64,000 bases of DNA from Luteolibacter pohnpeiensis (lineage in GTDB: Bacteria > Verrucomicrobiota > Verrucomicrobiia > Verrucomicrobiales > Akkermansiaceae): the NCBI RefSeq assembly GCF_016595435.1, contig NZ_JAENIJ010000004.1, forward strand, positions 173,528 through 237,527, given 5' to 3'. Below the pieces are notes generated by a model. The model was not told where the DNA came from. It did no database searches and saw nothing but the letters and a program-made list of their open reading frames with translations. The translations under genes were made by a program, and so were the position numbers. This document shows positions 23,711 through 32,636 of this stretch, piece by piece (position 1 is the stretch's first letter; every line of letters starts with the position of its first letter).

Positions 23711-26182
23711 ATGGAGAATCTGAAACGCCTCAAACCGACCCGTGGCCGCGCCGCCCTCATGGCCGCTACCATTTGCATGATCGTGCCTGCACACGCAGAG
23801 CCAACGACCGATGGTGCCGGCACTGCAAACCTCGAACTTTCAAAGCGCTACGAATCCATTGAAGAAGCACGCGTGCTTCTTCACAAAGGAGATGAAGCCT
23901 ACAATTCCGGTGATTTCTCCACCGCAGTTGAGACTTATGCAGGCGCCCGGGATTTGACTCCACAAGCACCAGCGACCAGCGAGTTTCGCGCCTTCCTTAC
24001 CGAGCGCTATGTGCAGTCTTCAGTCGAACTAGCCAAAAAACTGTCCCGCGAAGGCGATATCAAGGGAGCAAAGGCGGCGATCGAAAAAGTTCTGATCCCG
24101 GCTGTGGCTCCGAATGATCCTGCTGCATTAAAGGTTCAAGCCGAACTCAACGACCCGATTCGCACCAACCCTGCCCTTACCAAGGAACACGCAGAAGCGG
24201 TCGACCAGGTTCGCAAATTACTCTACAAAGCCGACGGATTCTACGAACTCGGAGATTTCGATAAGTCTAAAAAAACTTACGAAGATGTGCTGCGGGTCGA
24301 TCCGACCAATAGCGCCGCACGCCGCGGCATGGAAAAAGTTGCCGCCGCAAAAACAAATTACCAGCAATCGGCTTACGATCACACTCGTGCTGAATTGCTT
24401 GGAGAAACAGACAAGGCTTGGGAGTTGAATCTCAATCCTCTTCCGATTGATCCAAATCTGCTCGCCGGAGAAGAAGCAACGACCTCCAACGCTTTCATTC
24501 CCGTTCAGAACAAGATCGAACGGATTATTTTCCCTTCAGTAGATCTCGATCAGGCATCTCTCGATGAAACGATTGAATACCTCCGAGCTCGCGCCACTGA
24601 ACTCGACACAACGGAGCTCGATCCGGCCCGCAAAGGAGTCAATTTCAACCTCAATTTGGGCGATTCCTCCTCACCCGAAGTGCAGGCTATCAATGCCAAG
24701 CGGATCAATCTTCATCTCAAGAATACCCCGCTGAGCACCATCCTGGACTATGTAACCCAGAGCTCGGGAACGATTTATTCGACCGATGATTTCGGGGTCG
24801 TGATCAACTCACCAGGGACCTTCACCTCACGTCTGATCACCCGAACCTACAAGGTTCCCGCAGATTTCCTCTCAAATATCAGCGCTAACGTTAGCAGCCC
24901 GGCCGCCACTGAAGCCACTGATCCATTTTCCACAGCTCCATCGACAGGCATGCTTCCGAAGCGAATGACCGTCGAAGAAGTCTTCAAATTATCCGGCATC
25001 GGTTTCCCTGAGGGAGCTTCCGCATCTCTCAATCCTTCCAACGGGACACTGCGCGTTGTCAACTCGTTGGCAAACCTGAACATTATTGATCAAATTGTTG
25101 CCTCAGCTGCGCAAACTCAGCCGGTCTTGGTCAAAGTCAGCGTGACCATCATCAAAACAGAACAAACCAACCTGGACGAACTCGGCTTTGACTGGACTCT
25201 CGATAACTTCGGTTTCGGTAGCGCTGTAATGGAGAATAACCAGCTTAACCTCTCAGGGGGCACCCAAGGCAATGGCTATAGCTTGAGCGACATGCTTAAC
25301 AATTATGGCGCGCCATCGGGAAATCCTGTCACTGCGGGGAACCGCAGTGGTGACTCTGCCGTTAGCGGTGATGCCATGTCTTCGTTGATCGCTGCTGGAA
25401 ATGACCGGACAGCGGTAGGCGCTGGGACAGCAAGAGCTCCTGGAGTTTTGTCCGTTTTCGGCACGATTGATACAGCGCAAGTCAACATGCTGATGCGCGG
25501 TCTAGCACAGAAGAAAAATGTCGATGTGATGACGAAGCCATCGACCATCACCCGCAGTGATCAGGCCGCTAAAATCGAGGTCATCCGTGAATTCCCTTAC
25601 CCTACCGAATACGAACCCCCAGAACTTCCTAATACCATTGAATCCAATGATGTTTATGATGGTGGAGTTCTGACCGGCACCGATACGCCTTCGTTCATTC
25701 CTGTCACGCCGGCTCACCCGACTTCTTTCGAAAGAAAAAATGTCGGCGTCACCTTGGAGGTACTCCCTACGGTGGATGCTCACAAACGTAACATCAGCGT
25801 AACTCTGAATCCCGATGTCAGTGAGTTCGAAGGATTTGTAAACTACGGGAGCCCAATCAACACTCCTAACCCCATTTCTTCGATCAATCCTCTTGCTTCG
25901 GCAACGATTCCATTGACACAAAACAACATCCTGATGCCTGTTTTCTCCCATATCAGGCTCAGCGACAGCGTGACCGTTGCTGACGGACATACGATTGTCC
26001 TAGGCGGCATGTTGAAGGAAGACATCCAGAACGTGAATGATCACACTCCTATCTTGGGAGATATTCCGTTGCTTGGTCGCTTGTTCCAGTCCAACTCCAA
26101 GCAATCAGTTTCTACAGCCATCATGGTTCTCGTGAATGTAGAGCTTACGGATGCCACTGGTCATCCATTTAACAATCGCTGA
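23711..26182 (+). CDS. Type IV pilus-type secretin (Amuc_1098-like outer-membrane protein)
   Basis: 823 residues with a signal peptide (AHA cleavage near residue 27). TPR-like repeats follow (about 45-230), including KGDEAYNSGDFSTAVETY. An N-domain near 330-400 contains the secretin-associated LKNTPLSTILDYV motif, and the C-terminal secretin domain has the signature VADGHTIVLGGMLKED and GDIPLLGRLFQ (about 755-795). This architecture matches the Akkermansia Amuc_1098 family, thought to form the outer-membrane channel of a pilus-like system. The pilM-like and pilus-like partner genes known from Akkermansia are not in this window. Confidence 0.88.
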   Translation: MENLKRLKPTRGRAALMAATICMIVPAHAEPTTDGAGTANLELSKRYESIEEARVLLHKGDEAYNSGDFSTAVETYAGARDLTPQAPATSEFRAFLTERYVQSSVELAKKLSREGDIKGAKAAIEKVLIPAVAPNDPAALKVQAELNDPIRTNPALTKEHAEAVDQVRKLLYKADGFYELGDFDKSKKTYEDVLRVDPTNSAARRGMEKVAAAKTNYQQSAYDHTRAELLGETDKAWELNLNPLPIDPNLLAGEEATTSNAFIPVQNKIERIIFPSVDLDQASLDETIEYLRARATELDTTELDPARKGVNFNLNLGDSSSPEVQAINAKRINLHLKNTPLSTILDYVTQSSGTIYSTDDFGVVINSPGTFTSRLITRTYKVPADFLSNISANVSSPAATEATDPFSTAPSTGMLPKRMTVEEVFKLSGIGFPEGASASLNPSNGTLRVVNSLANLNIIDQIVASAAQTQPVLVKVSVTIIKTEQTNLDELGFDWTLDNFGFGSAVMENNQLNLSGGTQGNGYSLSDMLNNYGAPSGNPVTAGNRSGDSAVSGDAMSSLIAAGNDRTAVGAGTARAPGVLSVFGTIDTAQVNMLMRGLAQKKNVDVMTKPSTITRSDQAAKIEVIREFPYPTEYEPPELPNTIESNDVYDGGVLTGTDTPSFIPVTPAHPTSFERKNVGVTLEVLPTVDAHKRNISVTLNPDVSEFEGFVNYGSPINTPNPISSINPLASATIPLTQNNILMPVFSHIRLSDSVTVADGHTIVLGGMLKEDIQNVNDHTPILGDIPLLGRLFQSNSKQSVSTAIMVLVNVELTDATGHPFNNR

Positions 26183-26241
26183 ATTTGACATTCGTCAAAT
26201 CACTGATAGCACAGCGGGACTAAATTCTATATCCCAACGAC

Positions 26242-27819
26242 ATGGCAGACTCGCATAGCGAACCCGAGAAGTACTCTCTCGATGAAATGATGGAGCGTTT
26301 GGGCAAATCCTCCACATCGAACGAAACTGAGGGTGAGCTTGTTACGCGTGCCGATGGCACACAGGCACTGAAAGTTCGCAAGCGCAAACGCCGTACGGAA
26401 CAGCCCATTAAAGCTAAAGCTGCCAAAACCCGTAAAATCCGCATCATCCAAGTCACGATCTTGTTGATCTTGATGATGATTTTGGGACTCGGCGCCGCTG
26501 GCCTGTTTGTTTATTCGAACAGTGCTCCATTCCGTACCCGCTTACTTACGAAAATCTCGCAAGGGACAGGTGCATCGGCAGATGTCGCACAATTCAGGGT
26601 AACGCCGTTAGGAGTCAATTCCACCCGTATCAATTTGCAATGGCCTGAAAACCAGCTTTTACAAGATCTAGCCCTTACCCGCGTCAAAGCAGATCTCAGC
26701 CCATCTAGTTATTTTGGGAAATCTTGGAGCGGAAATGAAGCTGAAGCCGTCCAAGCCACTCTCGTGATGAAGTTGCCTCCGGCTGGCCTGAGCACATCAG
26801 AAAATGCTGCTGATTTCTCAGCAATGCACTTCAATCGTTTGAGTGCCAACCAGCTAAACATCACCTTGAATCAAGGTGACTCCAGAATGTTGCAGCTCAA
26901 CGATACCGAAGGCTCATTTTACCAAAACTTGGACGCTGGAAATCCTGAATTACGCCTCAATAAGGGCTCTCTCAGTATCGCGAATTGGCCGACTCTAAAT
27001 CTTGATCGGGCTTCGATCACTTTTCAGGGAAATGATATCAATATCGGCTTTTTGCGCTTGGCCACCAGTCCTAATGACAGAGGCACCCTCGCACTATCGG
27101 GTAAAATCTCGCCTTACTCCCCCGACACTCGAAATACATTGGATATCACCCTTAGTGAATTCAAAATCAGTGAGTTAATGGGATCCATGAGCTTCCTGTT
27201 ACCAGGAAAAGTCGATACCAGAGAAGTGGAAGGCAGCAACACGCTTACCTTTGGATTAGGGGCCAATCCAGATGCCGACCTGAAAGTATCATTTGCAAGC
27301 TCCCTCAGCTCCACCCTAGGAATCGAACGCTTCCCGTTTCTTTATCAGTTATCACGACGATTTGATGATCAGTGGTTTTTGCATCCGATTTTTGAATCCA
27401 AAGCGATTGGACAGCTGGAACGTAAAGGCAAAAACGTGATGCTTACGAACTTGGAGTTAGAGCACCGTGGAAAAATCGCGATCGTCGGTAACCTGAGCGC
27501 AAACCAAGACGAAGTGTTGTCAGGAAATCTCGATCTTGGGGTTTCACCCACCCTGATCACCAATTCTGGTGACGCACGATTGGATGCCATTTTCAGTCCA
27601 GTCCGGGATGGATTTCGCTGGATCAGCCTGAAAGCATCAGGCATTGCCTCTGACCCGAATGATAATTTCGAGTCCATCTATCTGAATGCCGATCCAAGCA
27701 CGGCAAATCTTCACAACAACAGCCAGGCACCTGCGGACAAGAGTAAGGAAGATACCGAAACAGCACCGGAGCTGAACAGCGATGAAATGTGGAAGTATTT
27801 GAGCAATTCTCCACGCTGA
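26242..27819 (+). CDS. Membrane-anchored protein downstream of the secretin
   Basis: 525 residues, unrecognised at family level. The N-terminal 70 residues are charged and cytoplasmic (basic KVRKRKRR stretch). One transmembrane helix follows (about 71-95), then a long periplasmic beta-rich region with AsmA-like character (repeated short strands such as LNKGSLSIANWPTLNLDRASI). The tail is acidic and ends KYLSNSPR. It starts 59 bp after the secretin stop in the same direction, so a role in the same envelope complex is plausible. It could be the Verrucomicrobia equivalent of the Akkermansia pilus-locus membrane proteins, but I could not confirm homology. Confidence 0.6.
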   Translation: MADSHSEPEKYSLDEMMERLGKSSTSNETEGELVTRADGTQALKVRKRKRRTEQPIKAKAAKTRKIRIIQVTILLILMMILGLGAAGLFVYSNSAPFRTRLLTKISQGTGASADVAQFRVTPLGVNSTRINLQWPENQLLQDLALTRVKADLSPSSYFGKSWSGNEAEAVQATLVMKLPPAGLSTSENAADFSAMHFNRLSANQLNITLNQGDSRMLQLNDTEGSFYQNLDAGNPELRLNKGSLSIANWPTLNLDRASITFQGNDINIGFLRLATSPNDRGTLALSGKISPYSPDTRNTLDITLSEFKISELMGSMSFLLPGKVDTREVEGSNTLTFGLGANPDADLKVSFASSLSSTLGIERFPFLYQLSRRFDDQWFLHPIFESKAIGQLERKGKNVMLTNLELEHRGKIAIVGNLSANQDEVLSGNLDLGVSPTLITNSGDARLDAIFSPVRDGFRWISLKASGIASDPNDNFESIYLNADPSTANLHNNSQAPADKSKEDTETAPELNSDEMWKYLSNSPR

Positions 27820-27888
27820 GTTGCTCGCCTGTTAGCGCCTCCCAGACATTTACGCTTCGATTTTCGCAAGAAGTGACATGTTTTCGAA

Positions 27889-27963
27889 AGATCTGAATGG
27901 CTTTCTTTTCAGATCTGGTTCATGGTGACAAATGGATAGGGCGGATAAAACCGCCGTCCATTT
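27889..27963 (+). promoter_or_regulatory. Two hairpins in the hpf leader
   Basis: The 168-bp gap before hpf has an 8-bp inverted repeat AGATCTGA (27889-27896) / TCAGATCT (27909-27916). A stronger composite stem follows: AAATGGA (27930-27936) pairs with TCCATTT (27957-27963), and GGCGG (27940-27944) with CCGCC (27951-27955). The second ends 24 nt before the hpf ATG. Either could terminate the upstream gene or fold in the hpf leader; no strong U tail follows. Confidence 0.4.
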
Positions 27964-27987
27964 ATCAAAAACAAAACCATTAGAACC

Positions 27988-28578
27988 ATGCAAACTGCCA
28001 ATGTAAATCTGCCGATCACCATCACGGTACGCCATGAGCAAGTGACGGATGCCCTGCGTGAGCACGTCTTTAAGAAAATTGAAGGCCTCCACCTTGATTA
28101 CCCGCGAATCATTGAAGCTAAGGCAATTCTAGATGTACAGAAAAACCGGCAGATTGCAGAAATCATCCTCTTCTGCGCGAATCATATCACCATTGAGGCT
28201 GATACCGAAGGGAAAGACATGTACGCGGCGATTGATGAAACCATCGAAAAAATCGCCCGTCGCATGCGCAAGCACAAGACCCGCTTGCTGAAGAAAAATC
28301 GCCCTCACCGGAACGAATCAATCCGCTACATCGAGGAGCGCTACTTCAACGAAGATGCCCTGGATCACCCAACCGAATCTGAACAAGATCCGGAGCCGTT
28401 CATTGTCCATCCGGAAAACTATTCCGTGAAAACAATGTTCAAGGAAGATGCGATCATGCAGCTGGAGCTCTCCGATCGCCCTTTTGTGCTCTACAAGAGT
28501 GCTCGTCGGGATGTGTTTACCATCGTCTATCGCCGAAAGGACGGAGAGTATGCAGCTCTTGATGTCCCGAATGGCTAA
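27988..28578 (+). CDS. hpf: Long-form ribosome hibernation promoting factor
   Basis: Binds the small ribosomal subunit and promotes 100S dimers in stationary phase. 196 residues, matching long HPF. The N-terminal S30AE domain (about 1-105) begins with ITVRHEQVTDALREHVFKKI. A linker follows, then the C-terminal dimerisation domain (about 138-192) with VKTMFKEDAIMQLELSDRPFVLY-type sequence. It has its own terminator 19 bp downstream and hairpins in its leader. Confidence 0.94.
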   Translation: MQTANVNLPITITVRHEQVTDALREHVFKKIEGLHLDYPRIIEAKAILDVQKNRQIAEIILFCANHITIEADTEGKDMYAAIDETIEKIARRMRKHKTRLLKKNRPHRNESIRYIEERYFNEDALDHPTESEQDPEPFIVHPENYSVKTMFKEDAIMQLELSDRPFVLYKSARRDVFTIVYRRKDGEYAALDVPNG

Positions 28579-28596
28579 GTAATGCAATTTAACTCG

Positions 28597-28623
28597 GCCG
28601 GACGGGAAACCGTCCGGCTTTTT
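28597..28623 (+). terminator. Terminator of hpf
   Basis: Perfect 9-bp stem GCCGGACGG (28597-28605) / CCGTCCGGC (28610-28618) with a GAAA tetraloop and a TTTTT tail, 19 bp after the hpf stop. Strong intrinsic terminator. Confidence 0.92.
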
Positions 28624-28643
28624 CATGTACTCGGAATATGAAT

Positions 28644-29327
28644 TCAGGAGAGCCGACGACGACGCAATACCAAGCCCACTCCGGCAATCCCGCACAGAAG
28701 GAAGGACGATGCTTCGGGTATCGCTTGTGTGTAGAATTGCGTGAATTGCACCTGATCCCCGCCAGAAGTCAGTGGGAGAGAAGTGGAAAGTTCTACCCCA
28801 GTTGTAGGATTCACCATCGCGATGCTTGAAATCGGGGTGGTTGAAGTAAATCCCGCAAATCCAGATGAACTCTGAATCACGTCATAAACGTTGAACAAAG
28901 TTCCATCGACTAAGAAGACCCAGCTGGATGTTCCTGCCGTGCTGAGCCCTTTGATATCGAAGCCAAAGCCAGTCACTGGAGTGTCAAAGCTAAAGATGAC
29001 CCCTGTGGTTTGATTCGCACCGCTGACATCCGTGGTAAAATTCAACTGTGCATTGTCGAACTCAATGTGATCATTCACACGATCCACCTCACCTACCGTA
29101 TCGTAGTAAACATTGACCAAGCCAGTGACCTTTGTGGTCTCGCCATGAGGAATTTGTTGGTCCGGATCTGAACTGGTTACGAAGCCGAAGCTTTCAGTGG
29201 CAGCAGGATTGGCACTTTCCCAAGTGGCATAGTCAGAATAGAAAGTAACGGTGGCCAGGGATTCACTGGCGGTAAAAAGGGCCAAGGCCGCTATGGTGGA
29301 AGCAAGGTGCGTCGAGATCGTTTGCAT
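28644..29327 (-). CDS. PEP-CTERM domain protein, unknown function
   Basis: 227 residues with a signal peptide (about 1-25). A beta-rich domain contains TGVIFSFDTPVTGFGFDIKG, common in secreted PEP-CTERM proteins with a jelly-roll-like fold. The C-terminal tag is IPEASSFLLCGIAGVGLVLRRRRLS-like: IPEA rather than IPEP, then a hydrophobic helix and four arginines. It is predicted to be exported and exosortase-sorted, although the third residue of the motif is altered. Convergent with hpf. Confidence 0.8.
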   Translation of the reverse strand: MQTISTHLASTIAALALFTASESLATVTFYSDYATWESANPAATESFGFVTSSDPDQQIPHGETTKVTGLVNVYYDTVGEVDRVNDHIEFDNAQLNFTTDVSGANQTTGVIFSFDTPVTGFGFDIKGLSTAGTSSWVFLVDGTLFNVYDVIQSSSGFAGFTSTTPISSIAMVNPTTGVELSTSLPLTSGGDQVQFTQFYTQAIPEASSFLLCGIAGVGLVLRRRRLS

Positions 29328-29434
29328 GTGTGTCTTTCAACAATGAGCGAACTACTCCCTTGTCCGAGAGAGCTTTGGTGACGGAAAAGACAAGCTCGCT
29401 TCCTGCCCCTATCCAGCTCTCCATCACCCAAATG

Positions 29435-29471
29435 AAAAAAACCGGGGGGAGATTTCCTCCACCCGGTTTTT
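29435..29471 (-). terminator. Terminator of rpsA (bidirectional)
   Basis: ACCGGG (29441-29446) pairs with CCCGGT (29462-29467), extended by A and T runs on the two sides. GGGAG-type inner pairing with TCCTCC is possible. On the minus strand it lies about 40 nt after the rpsA stop. Confidence 0.8.
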
Positions 29472-29477
29472 GATAGG

Positions 29478-29502
29478 CAATCCACGATCGAATCGTGGAT
29501 TG
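29478..29502 (-). repeat. Perfect 11-bp inverted repeat after rpsA
   Basis: CAATCCACGAT (29478-29488) and ATCGTGGATTG (29492-29502) are exact reverse complements around a 3-nt centre. It lies between the rpsA stop and the terminator. It is too short-looped and lacks a U run to be a terminator itself; an mRNA 3'-end stabilising hairpin is one possibility. Confidence 0.6.
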
Positions 29503-29511
29503 GTGTTAGAA

Positions 29512-31221
29512 TTAGTCTTCTTGACCTGGGCTCCACTCTTCGGAAGCGGCAGCAGCAAGGTTGAAGGCTTGCTCGAGTCCAACCATCTCGGAGGATGGGC
29601 GGAGGCTCTCGAAGCTTGCGCTTTCTTTCTTGAGTTGCTCTTCGGAGTAGTTGACGGCCTTGATCGAGAGACCGATGCGGCGCTCGACTTTGTCGACCTT
29701 GATGACGCGGGCTTCGATTTCGTCGCCGACTTTGATGATGTCTTTGACCTTCTCCACGTGGTCTTCGCTGAGTTGCGAGATGTGGATGAGGCCGTCGATG
29801 TCACCGTCCAAGCTGACGAATGCGCCGAAGGATGCGATCTTCGCAACAGTGCCCTTGACCAGATCGCCAACCTTGAAGCGGCTGTCGATGAGGCTCCATG
29901 GATCGTCTTCGGTTTGCTTGATACCGAGGGAAACGCGTTGGTTTGCCTTGTCGATCGCAAGCACCACTGCTTCCACTTCGTCGCTCTTCTTGAGGACTTC
30001 GGATGGGTGGTTGATCTTGCGGGTCCAGGACATGTCCGAAACGTGGATCATACCGTCGATGCCTTCTTCCAGTTCCACGAACGCACCGTAAGCGGTGAGG
30101 TTGCGAACTGGGCCCTTGATGGTAGCACCAACTGGGTAGCGGAGTTCGATTTCGTCCCATGGGTTCGAGTCGAGCTGGCGCACGCCGAGCGAGATCTTCT
30201 GCTCTTCGATGCTGATGCCGAGAACGACGGCTTCGATTTCCTGACCGATTTCGAGAACGTCGGAAGGACGGGTGATGCGCTTGACCCAGCTGAGTTCGGA
30301 AACGTGAACCAAACCTTCGACACCGCGCTCGATTTCGACGAACGCACCGTATGGAAGAAGCTTGGTGACCTTGCCTTTGACGTTTTGGCCGATTGGGTAC
30401 TTGCGCTCGATGTCTTCCCAAGGGTTGTCGGACATTTGCTTGAGGCCGAGCGAAACGCGCTCTTTCTCACGGTCGACATCGAGGATGATAACCTCGACGG
30501 ATTGACCGATGTGGAGCAATTCGGAAGGATGGTTGATGCGGCCCCACGACATGTCGGTGATGTGGAGCAGGCCGTCCATGCCTTGGAGATCGACGAACGC
30601 ACCGAAGTCGGTGATGTTCTTGATCGCGCCGACGACTTTGTCGCCAACCTTGACGGTTTGAAGGAATTGCTGGCGGAGTTCGGAGCGCTCGGCTTCGATA
30701 ACTTCGCGGCGGGAGAGAACGATGTTCTTCCGCTCGTCGTTGACCTTAACGATTTTGAATTCGTAGACGTTGCCGACGTATTCGTTGAGATCTTTTGGTG
30801 GAATGATGTCCACTTGGGAACCAGGAAGGAAGGCTTCGACGCCGACGTTGACGGTGAGGCCACCTTTGACAACGGACTTGACCTTGCCGCGGACCAGGCC
30901 GCCATCTTGGTAAACCTTGACGATTTTCTCCCAGTTTTGCTTGTGAGCGGCCTTTTCCTTGGAAAGGACGACCATGCCTTCGTCGTTTTCGAGCTTCTCG
31001 AGAAGAACTTCGATCTCGTCACCGACTTCGATTTCTTCGTCTTCGAATTCGCCGATCGCGATGGCGCCTTCAGACTTGTAGCCGATGTCGACGAGAACGA
31101 CTTGTGGGCGGATTTCAAGAATCGTGCCCTTGACGATCGACCCTTCGCGGAATTCGCGGAATTTTGAGTCGATCAGCTCGCTCAGCTCTTGGTTAACAGT
31201 TTCCAGTACGGCGTAGGCCAT
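29512..31221 (-). CDS. rpsA: 30S ribosomal protein S1
   Basis: bS1, the mRNA-binding ribosomal protein. 569 residues carrying six S1 (OB-fold) repeats; the G-x-V-x-x-I/V...G-A-F-V-D/E motif recurs (for example ITDFGAFVDLQGMDGLLH, LLPYGAFVEIERGVEGLVH). The C-terminus extends past the last repeat with an alanine- and glutamate-rich tail. Monocistronic, with its own terminator. Its leader is C/A-rich without a Shine-Dalgarno sequence (see 31222-31254). Confidence 0.97.
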   Translation of the reverse strand: MAYAVLETVNQELSELIDSKFREFREGSIVKGTILEIRPQVVLVDIGYKSEGAIAIGEFEDEEIEVGDEIEVLLEKLENDEGMVVLSKEKAAHKQNWEKIVKVYQDGGLVRGKVKSVVKGGLTVNVGVEAFLPGSQVDIIPPKDLNEYVGNVYEFKIVKVNDERKNIVLSRREVIEAERSELRQQFLQTVKVGDKVVGAIKNITDFGAFVDLQGMDGLLHITDMSWGRINHPSELLHIGQSVEVIILDVDREKERVSLGLKQMSDNPWEDIERKYPIGQNVKGKVTKLLPYGAFVEIERGVEGLVHVSELSWVKRITRPSDVLEIGQEIEAVVLGISIEEQKISLGVRQLDSNPWDEIELRYPVGATIKGPVRNLTAYGAFVELEEGIDGMIHVSDMSWTRKINHPSEVLKKSDEVEAVVLAIDKANQRVSLGIKQTEDDPWSLIDSRFKVGDLVKGTVAKIASFGAFVSLDGDIDGLIHISQLSEDHVEKVKDIIKVGDEIEARVIKVDKVERRIGLSIKAVNYSEEQLKKESASFESLRPSSEMVGLEQAFNLAAAASEEWSPGQED

Positions 31222-31254
31222 GTTGGTATTGGTTTGTGGTTTGGTTGTATGGTT
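31222..31254 (-). promoter_or_regulatory. G-free, A/C-rich leader of rpsA
   Basis: The 33 nt immediately before the rpsA ATG contain no G on the coding strand. They are made of AACCA-like units (AACCATACAACCAAACCACA...), so no Shine-Dalgarno pairing is possible and little secondary structure is expected. This fits initiation through direct S1 binding to an unstructured leader. Confidence 0.5.
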
Positions 31255-31439
31255 CGTTTTCCTCTGACATTGCCCCGAAAATTACTTCTGGCAGGCACCG
31301 GGGCTCCAACCGCCAGCCAGAAAAAGAAAAACGGACGACGAGACTAGGTCCAAAATCCAACTTGGCAAGGCCAAACGAACGATCATTCCGCTGCGAATCA
31401 AGGTTGTATGCAGGAGAAAGCCTGCTAGCTTGCGATTCT

Positions 31440-32603
31440 ATGCTCCACCGCTCCACCATCACCGCCGCTGCACTTTTCCTAGCTGCAACATATTGCAACG
31501 CTGAAATTGCTACTCGACAGGTCACCACAGGATTTGAACGTCCGGTTTGGGCGGGAGTTCCCACGGGAGTCAAAGGCAAATTGTGGATCATGGAACAAGC
31601 TGGCACTGTTTGGATCGTCGATACGAAAACCGGTGAAAAAGCTGCGGAACCGTTCCTGGATATCAAGGATCAGGTGAGCCGCAAAGGGAACGAAGAAGGC
31701 TTGCTTAGCCTGGCCTTCGACAAAGATTTCACCAACAACGGCCGGTTTTACGTCAATTTTACCGATAAAAACCAGCACACTCGCATTGTCCGATTCGTCT
31801 CCAAGGACAAAACCACGACCGATCCGGAATCGGGTGAAGTGATCTTGCGCTACAAGCAGGATTTCTCGAATCACAACGGCGGATGGATTTCGTTCGGTCC
31901 AGATGGATACCTCTACATTGCCAATGGCGATGGCGGCTCCCACGACGACCCGAACAATCATGCCCAGGACCTGAAATCTCTGCTCGGCAAAATGCTTCGG
32001 ATCGATGTTTCGCCTGAAAAGGGTTACGAAATTCCAAAAGATAATCCGTTCGTGGATCAGGCAGACGCCCGCAAGGAAATCTGGGCCTACGGCCTGCGCA
32101 ATCCATGGAGAAACTCCTTCGACCGTGAAACGGGCGATCTGTGGATTGGCGATGTTGGCCAAAACATCTGGGAAGAAATTGATGTTGTTTCAGCAGAAAC
32201 CGGCAAAGGCGCGAACTTCGGTTGGCGCTTACGTGAAGCCGACACCAAAAACCCCTACGAAGATGTCGGCGGCGATGCTCCAAAAGGTGCCATTGAACCT
32301 GTGTATGTTTACAAACACGGCGGTGGTGAGAATGAAGGATACTCAGTGACTGGGGGCTATGTGTATCGCGGTTCCAAAATTCCTGAACTGAAGGGACGCT
32401 ACATTTTTGCCGATTACCAGAATCCTCGCATCTGGTCTTTTGAGTTGAAAGGCGGCAAAGCAAGTGACGTCAAAGATCACACTGCAAGCCTGCAACCCAA
32501 GGACGGCCGGATCAACCTGATCTCATCGTTCGCCGAAGACAATGACGGCGAACTTTATCTAATCGATCACACCGGGCCGGTCTATCAAATCATCGAGAAA
32601 TAA
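31440..32603 (+). CDS. PQQ-dependent sugar (aldose) dehydrogenase family protein
   Basis: 387 residues from the ATG at 31440, which begins a signal peptide (cleavage after CNA near residue 22). The rest is a soluble glucose/sorbosone dehydrogenase beta-propeller: GLLSLAFDKDF, the HNGGWISFGPDGYLYIANGDGG segment and GLRNPWRNSFDRETGDLWIGDVGQ are typical. Expected to oxidise a sugar or related polyol in the periplasm with PQQ, although some homologues have unknown substrates. Divergent from rpsA. Confidence 0.85.
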   Translation: MLHRSTITAAALFLAATYCNAEIATRQVTTGFERPVWAGVPTGVKGKLWIMEQAGTVWIVDTKTGEKAAEPFLDIKDQVSRKGNEEGLLSLAFDKDFTNNGRFYVNFTDKNQHTRIVRFVSKDKTTTDPESGEVILRYKQDFSNHNGGWISFGPDGYLYIANGDGGSHDDPNNHAQDLKSLLGKMLRIDVSPEKGYEIPKDNPFVDQADARKEIWAYGLRNPWRNSFDRETGDLWIGDVGQNIWEEIDVVSAETGKGANFGWRLREADTKNPYEDVGGDAPKGAIEPVYVYKHGGGENEGYSVTGGYVYRGSKIPELKGRYIFADYQNPRIWSFELKGGKASDVKDHTASLQPKDGRINLISSFAEDNDGELYLIDHTGPVYQIIEK

Positions 32604-32636
32604 AATGGGTTGGATCTACCTAATTGAACTGAATTC

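Noticed and set aside
29470..31167. 565-codon plus-strand frame opposite rpsA, rich in repeated Asp/Phe/Val phrases
   Set aside because: The apparent repeats mirror the six S1 domains on the coding strand; not an independent gene.
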